DNA of 64,000 nucleotides, from contig SCFE01000018.1 of the NCBI GenBank assembly GCA_004352715.1, forward strand, positions 2,661,559-2,725,558. The letters run 5' to 3'. This stretch comes from Hofstenia miamia. Its lineage: Eukaryota; Xenacoelomorpha; Acoela. The stretch's first letter is position 1. Every line of letters starts with the position of its first letter. A model generated the notes under the pieces. The model was not told the origin of the DNA and made no database searches. It was given only the letters and a program-made list of their open reading frames with translations. This document shows positions 56,657-64,000 of the stretch, one piece after another. The position numbers and the translations under genes are program-made.

Positions 56657-58300
56657 ATGGTAAAGGAGATCATCAAACAATTACTTCCAGTAATAATGAA
56701 AATGGTAAACTCACATAAGAAGCAGAGGACTAACCCCAAAACACAGAGAACACCCCAAAGTCAAAGAACCCCAGCAAATGTAAATACATCCCCTGAAAGT
56801 CAGAATTCCCTAACAGAAATAATTTTGCAACCAGAGAGAGAGGGTGCAGAATTTTTGATAATTGAATTGACAAAAATAATAGAAAACAACAACAACGAAA
56901 GACAAGAGTTAATGTTACAAATAGAAAAGTTAACTCAAAGAATGTTTGAGATAGAGATGGCGAATGCTGAAAAAGATAAATACATTGAAGAAATTACACA
57001 AGACACTAGTTTAATGCTAATGGAGCAAAGGAACGTATTTCAAAAACAAATGGAAAAATTGGTAGAAGCTAATAAAGAGATAAAAATGCAAAGTGAGTGT
57101 TGCAACAAATGATGACTCAAATGCATGAGGAAAATGTTAACCTAAGAGAAGATAGCATCTTAAAAGAACTTGAAATAGATGATTTGAAAGATAAAATCCA
57201 ATTAATATCATTGACAAATGAAGAAACTAGGGATGAAGAAAAAGGGAGTGTTAAAGTGATACAAAGTATGGTAATACAAGAGCAAGAAAAATCAGTTGGA
57301 AGCACACCAATTAAGGAAGTTCACACTGAAATGTACAAAGACTGTCAAACAGAAGACGAATTTGTAGAAAAATTGGTTGTTAACAAAACAAAGCAGGTTA
57401 AAGAAAAATGCAAAAGCCCAAGTGAAATAAAACCAATATATGAAGAAATGATATTGTTGGAGGAGGAAGATAATGATATGCCTGCCTAAATTTAAGGGGA
57501 GAGTAGACAGTTACTCACCTACATTCAAAGAATGGATTCAAATGTTTGAAATGAGTATGAAAGAAAGTAAGGTGATACAGAAGCAAGCAGCAGCAAGATT
57601 TCCTCTATATTTGGGAGGAGCAGCATACCAACATTACTTAGTTTTAGATCTGGAAACTAAAACAGATTACAAAAAACTAATAGGAGAGTATCAGCAGTAT
57701 TACGATGACAAAAGTTTCAAAAGTCAGTATCAGATGTTATTAAATAGTTTGAAAATGAATAAAAGGGAACATCTTCATAATTATATGTCGCAAGTAGAAT
57801 GATTATTGAAATTAAGTTCAAGAGAGAGCACATACTCCAAGTATGACCTGTTTTCTCATATATGTAAGGGATTACCAGATCTGATTCAACAACAGTTTGA
57901 AATTAAATGCAAGCTGATGATTCTTTAGAAAGAATGATAAGAGAGGGTTTGGGGATACAGGTCACTATGGAAAATAATGCCTGAATTAATGAAAAGTCAG
58001 TGATAACAAAAGTAATACTGGTAATGACAACTGGAATTAACAGAATGAGGAAAGCTGAAAATGAAAAACCAAAAGACAAGATCATAAAAATTAAGTTAAA
58101 GAATGGAACAATAAAAAGGATAAATAGGAAAGACTTAAAATGTCAAACATGTGGGAAAAAAGGCCACACAAAATTATATTGTAAAAGGCAAATTAACTTT
58201 ATCAAAGTAGAAGAAGCATACTTTGATGAAGAAGATCTATTAGATGATGAAGATGAAACTGAGCAAACAGAAGAGGTAGAAAGTGAAACTTTAAACTAGA
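56657..58300 (+). pseudogene. gag of the second gypsy element
   Basis: ATG at 56657. Residues 20-60 are Thr/Pro/Ser-rich; about 70-150 form a long coiled coil (QELMLQIEKLTQRMFEIEMA). A frame change near 57100 leads to another acidic/coiled stretch, and one near 57475 to the capsid domain: PKFKGRVDSYSPTFKEWIQM, FPLYLGGAAYQHYLVLDLET and HLHNYMSQVE, followed by a TGA and YSKYDLFSHICKGLPDLI. Knuckle CQTCGKKGHTKLYC at about 58141-58182 with an acidic tail (DEEDLLDDEDETEQTEE). The capsid aligns with PKFTGQ ... FPLYLSGLAYNQYM of the first element, but the N-terminal coiled coil is much longer here. At least three frame breaks. Confidence 0.8.
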
Positions 58301-58304
58301 GGGA

Positions 58305-58661
58305 GTGCTGTCTCCAGTAAAGGGTGCACCCATTCTAATTGTAACAGACCTAATCAAGACAAATACAATTACAGTTGTAATAAATGGTGTGATGGTCAAA
58401 GCAACCATAGATATGGGAGCAGTAATATTGATTATTACTGATGAATGTGCGGCGAAAATAGGATTTGACAACAGAAAATTGAAAAGTGAAAAAAGCAGAT
58501 TACTAAATGCATCGGGAGATTACATTGATAAAAGGTAAATTGATGGAAGTACTGATGAGAATTGCTAATACTACATTTTCACAAATGGTTACTGTCATTG
58601 ATACAGAGAAAAATTCACTACCCTATGAGGTTATATTAGGGAACAACTTTTTAATGGTCTA
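58305..58661 (+). pseudogene. Protease fragment of the second gypsy element
   Basis: VKATIDMGAVILIITDECAA corresponds to the active-site block of the first element, but DTG has become DMG, removing the catalytic Thr. After a stop/frameshift near 58538 the flap and ILG block follow (LPYEVILGNNFLMV). Homology stops there. Confidence 0.75.
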
Positions 58662-58665
58662 AGAT

Positions 58666-61227
58666 GTTATTGAATACAGATTTTCAAAACCTGTAAATTA
58701 TTTTTATACTTTATATATACATTGTTTTTATCAACATCTTATTAGCAAGGAAGAGCTTCTTTTAAAGTGAAGATTTTTTGAGCTCTGCAAGTTGATTATC
58801 ATAAATTTTGTTATACAAAAAATTATGCTTTAATAGTTTTTGTTAGTGTGGCAGTGATTTTTCTGTTCACACAGGATGTTGACATTCCAATTTAACTATA
58901 TTATACAACAGTTCAAATTAGTATTGTCCAACACAAGGTGACATCTAGAATTGCAGGTGGCAACTGTGACACATAGTGCCAATTGCCATGCTATATGCTG
59001 TATAATGTAATAACATTCTTTCTGTGTGCAGCATGTTTACTGGGATAAGTGTTTAAAAGCTGCATCCAATATTCACAGGTTTTCACTATTCACAATTGAG
59101 TAAAGAATTTAACTCCTGTAAATAGTGATTGAATACTGTACTTGAAAATCACTATTGCAAAAGAGTTTTCTTGTCAAATTTGAGTTCAAGTTTTCTGAGT
59201 TTTTAAATCTTAGTGCAATAGAGTCAATTCACAAAATTTTATTTTTGAAAATTTTTCAAAATTTATGATAGGATCAAAAAATATTTACAATGTGTACTGG
59301 ATAATAAACTCTTTATTCTTTGTAAGAAGTAAGTGGTTTTTATCATATTAGTTGTATAATGTCATTTCAAAAATGAAATTCAAAGAGACGCCTTTAAACT
59401 GGATTTTTGAATACAAAATGGTGCTAAGCCAATGAAATGAGGATGACACAATGTGTTTTTAATATATAAGTTCATATTAAATCAAAATTTAAGTTCATAA
59501 AGTTTATGTTCATTAAATTGTTCATAAAATTTATGTATGTAAAATTTAACTTTGTAGAATTTAGGCTTGTAAAATGTTTTGTAAATGTTTTATAATAAGT
59601 TTTTTGGTTTTAGTGAAATAATTCAAATAATCATCATGTCTTGTATGTCTTTAAATTTAAAATAGCCTTGGAGTTTTGTTTAATTCATTATTGCATACCT
59701 TGGGGTTGCTTTATTTTTGTTGAAATATAAGATCATTTAAAGCAACTTATGCCTTAAAATATGCTTAGATTTGTGCAGAAATTTCATGTTTGTGATGATC
59801 ACCAAAACATTTCTTTGAAGATATTGTGTGATAAATATTTTTGTGAAGGTTAAGCATCTTTTTCTATTGCAATAAATACATTTTATTTTATTGGTTATAT
59901 CACTATTTGTTCTTTAAGTACATTTACTGAATTTCAAAAAGCAAGTTTGCTGTTTTTAAGATGCTCAAGACTTCATTCAATGGAACCTTCCACTTAGAAT
60001 GGACAACCTGTGATCAATTAATCACCAATTCAAATTTTTTTGTAAATATTAATGTTGAGTTTGCTATCACTAACATGAAACTGGATGTGAAATGTATTAC
60101 TGTCTTCTTTACATAAGGAATCTCCTGGCATCATATTTGTATCATCCACTTTGAACACTAGAATCAGTTGTGAAGCAAATTTTAATGCATTTTCTAATTT
60201 GAATGAGGAAGAAAGAATGTGCATTGCAACAGAAATAATTCTGGTTCAGATATATTTTCATATACATGAAAGCTTAATATGTTTTTTGTAAGTGTTTTCA
60301 TTCTGGTCATTCATAATTATTGAAATTTCAGCATGTGCAGAATATTAGTTGCTCTAGTGTAGAATTGTGGGCTGTAATTACACTAGAAAACTAATTGACT
60401 CGGCAGAAGGTTTTACATAGAGATATGATGGCAGCCCTGATTCTGGGAAAATGGGTAGAGAGAGAACTTATGTAAACATTGGTAATTCATCCAAGTAATC
60501 AATACTTTAGGTAACTCCAAGATGACTAACTCACATGGCTTCCAGCCAAAGCAAAGTCTTCAGGAACATTGTAGTGCTCAACTGAGTGCATGGTGCTCAT
60601 CAACAAAATAAACATTGAGGCTAGATAAACTCTATTGACCTTTCTCTACATTGTTTCTCAATTTATACAATTTCAAATAATTACCTGTCTTTGTTTACAA
60701 CTACAGTTAATTGTAAGATAGTCATGTCATTGATTTCCATTGCAAATTAAATGTGAGCAACACATTTAGCACCATTCAAGGGGACATAAAAAGATAATTA
60801 GCTTTTGTAAACCCAAGCTTGAAATTAAATATCTACATCATGATGACGTCAATACAATCAAAATAAAAATTAATAATAATCAAGAAAATTTCCCCAAGTG
60901 ACTCTACACTAGGGTATTTAAATTTTTAATTCAATAATGAGTGAACAGCAATGAAATGGCATCATGAACATTTTCTAATGGGATTACATTGGTTAGAATC
61001 AAATCTGTTTAAAATCCTATTTGAATATACTTTAAACTCATGATACCATGTAATATAAATTGATATTCTATTGACTCATTAGTATTTCAACCTATCTCTT
61101 CTATACAAGAGTGTTATTCTAACACTTCTGAATCAAAAATCACTTTATTTTTATCTAAAATACCTTCAAAGCATTAAAGGTTTTTTAATCTTAATAATTA
61201 CACAATAATGCAAATTCACCAGATAAG
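58666..61227. other. CpG-poor AT-rich DNA, no gene
   Basis: No ORF, RNA or transposon end recognised. A tctgag/gagttcaagttttctgag word at 59180 recalls the MITE family at 51.9-53.6 kb. Confidence 0.45.
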
Positions 61228-62108
61228 GAAAATGGCTTAGTGTATAGAGCTACAATTCATGCATTACAAAATGGCTACACATATGATGCTGCCATAAAGA
61301 AACCCATACTGAAGTTAATTATTAGTTATAAATCTGAATTAGTTTTTCATTCAAACTGTGCTATGGAAATTAAGTCACTTAAATTTCAAAATTATTAAAT
61401 GATTCTAACATTGACCAAAAGTCTCTAGCAGATGAAAATTTAATTTGAAAAGAACTTAATCCTTGAAATTTTTTAATACAACAAATTTTAAAGTGTACAC
61501 TTTTTCAGAGGTAGCAACTAAATTTGATATTAGATGAGTGCATTTCCAGGCATTTAAATTAGTAACTTTGGCAAACTTTAATAGACAATTGTGATGTGAT
61601 TCTTGTTCAGAATTTGTCCTACTAAGACATTTATAAGCAAAAAAACCAATCAGTGCCTACAGTTCCTNGAAAATGGCTTAGTGTATAGAGCTACAATTCA
61701 TGCATTACAAAATGGCTACACATATGATGCTGCCATAAAGAAACCCATACTGAAGTTAATTATTAGTTATAAATCTGAATTAGTTTTTCATTCAAACTGT
61801 GCTATGGAAATTAAGTCACTTAAATTTCAAAATTATTAAATGATTCTAACATTGACCAAAAGTCTCTAGCAGATGAAAATTTAATTTGAAAAGAACTTAA
61901 TCCTTGAAATTTTTTAATACAACAAATTTTAAAGTGTACACTTTTTCAGAGGTAGCAACTAAATTTGATATTAGATGAGTGCATTTCCAGGCATTTAAAT
62001 TAGTAACTTTGGCAAACTTTAATAGACAATTGTGATGTGATTCTTGTTCAGAATTTGTCCTACTAAGACATTTATAAGCAAAAAAACCAATCAGTGCCTA
62101 CAGTTCCT
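61228..62108. repeat. 440-bp direct duplication across a single-N joint
   Basis: 61228-61667 and 61669-62108 are essentially identical (both start gaaaatggcttagtgtatag) and meet at one N (61668). Assembly artefact is the simplest reading. No gene recognised. Confidence 0.9.
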
Positions 62109-62435
62109 TTCCAATATCACCTCACATTTGAAATTAAAGAATTGAACTTAAATTTGGATGCTTGAGCATTTTTCTACATTCAATAAGAAATCCTTAAGAA
62201 ATTATTAATGCCATTTTAATTGTAATATTATTTGAGAATGTGATCCATTAAGATAGAAATTCCAAATCTGGTCAGTCAAAATATACTAGCAGGATAAAAG
62301 TAATTTTAGACCATTGTAAAAAGTATAAAGATTTACTAAGTATACATTTCCTGTGACTTGCTTTAAATGCATGTAGTTGCTCAGTGATTTCTGTAAGGAT
62401 TGCAAAGTGTAATAAAAGAAATGATTACATTTAGG
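62109..62435. other. Spacer, nothing recognised
   Basis: May contain the rest of the minus-strand LTR; its right limit is not visible. Confidence 0.4.
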
Positions 62436-62569
62436 TGACAAGAATAATGTGTTGTCATACTAAAAGTAACCCTGAATTTATAATTTGTCTTAATAGGGCA
62501 CCTTTGTGTTGTTTTCTAGATTCAAATTCCTTTACCAGTTACTGGTGGTGTGTACCATAACATGTTACA
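62436..62569 (-). repeat. LTR start of a third gypsy element
   Basis: On the minus strand a purine tract (aagaagaggagat) is followed by TGTAACATGTTATGGTACAC. A purine tract just before a TG start is the 3'-LTR boundary of an LTR element. The same LTR start occurs at 33303 on the plus strand. Only about 100-130 bp can be followed. Confidence 0.6.
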
Positions 62570-63298
62570 TCTCCTCTTCTTAAAAAAATTGCAGTCTGCT
62601 TCAGAGTGTCTAATCTCCAAGGTTTACAAAAATTTGAAATCTTTCAACTTTTCAATGTATTCTCATCAGACACTTATCCTGCATACTCTCTTCCTCCTTT
62701 TGACTATTTTATTAACCTATTTTGCTTGTATGAGATGGAGTAGGGATTTGATAAAATAGTACAGAGTCTTCTTTCTCATTCTTCTAATCATCTTCATTAT
62801 GTGACTCATAGTATTTTCCCAGATTGTCATGTTCAGATTTATTTTCATAAAAATCTATGTATGTGCCATCTGTTTCATCAAATTACTACACCTTGATCTG
62901 ATTTCAGGACATAAGATCATGGTTCTTCCATTTTCAGAATTTCTATGGCAAGTGAGTTCAGGTTCTTTACATAAACTCTGCTACCATCTGGAATATCATC
63001 CAGTACTTTGTAATTCTTATCATAGTAGTGCTTCTGCTTCTGGGACTTACTAACATTGAGGCTAGTCATTTTTGCATTACAACTGGGTGAGGGTTTCAGA
63101 ACTTTTTGAATTGTTGGTATATTAGTTTGTAAAACACAACTGTACATCAGTTGTACTGGAGAATACTGCATGCCTTGCAAAGGCATGTTATGATAATGCA
63201 GAAGTCTGATGTTGATGTTGTTGCATTTTTTGTAAAGTCTTTTAAAGATAGAAACAGCCTTTTCTATCAATCAATTTGACTGTGGGTATCACAGACTT
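62570..63298 (-). pseudogene. Integrase fragment of a third gypsy element
   Basis: Minus strand from 63298: a YPQSN block, then a TGA where Gly is conserved, LIEKAVSIFKRLYKKCN, LLHYHNMPLQGMQYSPVQLM (end of the DDE core, with PLxGxxYSPxQL) and QKQKHYYDKNYKVLDDIPDG with VYVKN, the typical start of the C-terminal region. Between 62916 and 62570 the reading frame has decayed (a TRSGR-like trace near 62750). It precedes the purine tract and LTR, as expected for the 3' end of pol. Its family differs from the two gag-bearing elements as far as can be judged from the LTR. Confidence 0.7.
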
Positions 63299-64000
63299 GA
63301 GTGAAAAAATCTGAATCAAAGTTGTTGTTCCACATCACTGATTTCTTTTGGCTCAAAAGGATCAGCAACAATTGTTTCTAGTATAGCATGACAAGCAAAC
63401 ACCAAGATAACAATTCTGGTTGTTTTTATGTTGTTTATAATTGTTTCATACTTTTGGTTATTGCAGCAACCATTAACATTGTAATAACAACTGTTAATAC
63501 TAATTTGAGCAACTACAAATTTGCTAATTTAAGATTCAAGCTGACCAACTAATTTTTTTTGCTATCTATTAATGTTATTAATATTAGTATGCCAGCTCTT
63601 GTTATTATGAGCACTGTATAATGAATTCAATGCTTTGCAGGAAGGTATTCAATCATTCATCTTAAAGATAATATGCTATATACACTTCCAACTGTGCCTT
63701 TAACTTAACCAAATTATGGCCAGTATACATTACAATTCATAATTTAATATTGAGGTCATCAGTGGACTGTTTGTGGAAAACATGTGGTATTTGTGACCAA
63801 TGATGCCATGAGTGGCCCATTAGTGAACCATTGTAAGCATCTGTGGAAACTTTTGTAATATATAATCAGTGAGCAGATGCATGCCAATAAAACTCACTTC
63901 ATTATTTTGAATAGTAGATCCTTTTAATATAAAAAAAGGAATTGTGAAAAGCTTTTTTGAACTTTTAAATTTGTGAAAAATTATCATATACTTGGTAAGC
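63299..64000. other. AT-rich DNA, no gene
   Basis: Upstream continuation of the minus-strand gypsy remnant would be expected here, but no integrase core or RT motif was found. Confidence 0.4.

Larger units (their letters stand above)
55163..58665 (+). mobile_element. Second Ty3/gypsy element: LTR, PBS, gag, protease
   Basis: 5' LTR 55163-56426, primer site 56427-56442, gag from 56657 and protease to about 58661. The capsid, knuckle and protease are clearly related to those at 36.9-38.2 kb, so the two elements belong to one lineage. RT, RNase H, integrase and the 3' LTR are missing, and the frame breaks several times. CpG-poor compared with the first element, consistent with greater age. Confidence 0.85.

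Overview
The window is an invertebrate animal genome, very AT-rich, with two intron-containing host genes embedded in a dense and mostly decayed transposon landscape. Assignment to an animal rests on a sidekick-type cell-adhesion gene (fibronectin type III domains, one membrane span, C-terminal PDZ ligand) and a FAF1-type UBA/UBX gene. The lineage cannot be fixed from the sequence; sidekick suggests a bilaterian. Nothing bacterial or viral is seen, and no tRNA, rRNA or CRISPR was recognised.

Region by region. 1-3.4 kb: degenerate short repeats and a decayed hAT-type (CGGBP1-like) fragment. 3.4-16.6 kb (+): the last 14 recognised exons of the sidekick homologue, whose reading phase agrees across all 13 junctions; its introns carry a hAT element with a perfect 8-bp target duplication, a Tc1/mariner-like element with ~90-bp terminal repeats, and a probable hAT remnant. 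17-19.3 kb: a MITE and the 5' part of a non-LTR retrotransposon (-). 19.7-21.5 kb: an assembly duplication. 21.8-24.4 kb: a 36-bp minisatellite, a gap, and a Tc1/mariner transposase with a DD37D catalytic triad. 24.8-26.5 kb: a solo LTR with target duplication and an inverted LTR fragment. 26.5-30 kb: a spliced hAT (DUF4371/ZMYM-like) transposase. 30.06-32.6 kb: a DNA transposon with short inverted repeats inserted next to it. 32.75-33.4 kb: a MULE fragment and an LTR fragment. 34.0-43.3 kb: a long Ty3/gypsy element with gag, protease, RT, RNase H, integrase and a large unrecognised third ORF. 44.3-45.2 kb: the 3' end of a non-LTR element. 46.6-51.5 kb: the FAF1 homologue (-), with an internally deleted mariner in its first intron and a UBX-like exon lying nearby on the opposite strand. 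51.9-64 kb: repeat-derived, nearly CpG-free DNA with a second Ty3/gypsy (5' LTR, tRNA primer site, gag, protease) related to the first, and a third gypsy remnant (integrase plus LTR) on the minus strand.

The two host genes are functionally unrelated: one is a neuronal/epithelial adhesion receptor, the other a ubiquitin/p97 adaptor. The rest of the window is a record of nested insertions. Most element ORFs are broken, often by stops one transition away from a sense codon. Several apparent tandem duplications meet at single N characters and are best read as unmerged contig ends. Six multi-base gaps (12 to 1000 N) hide parts of the elements, including the integrase core and probably both LTR ends of the 34-43 kb element.
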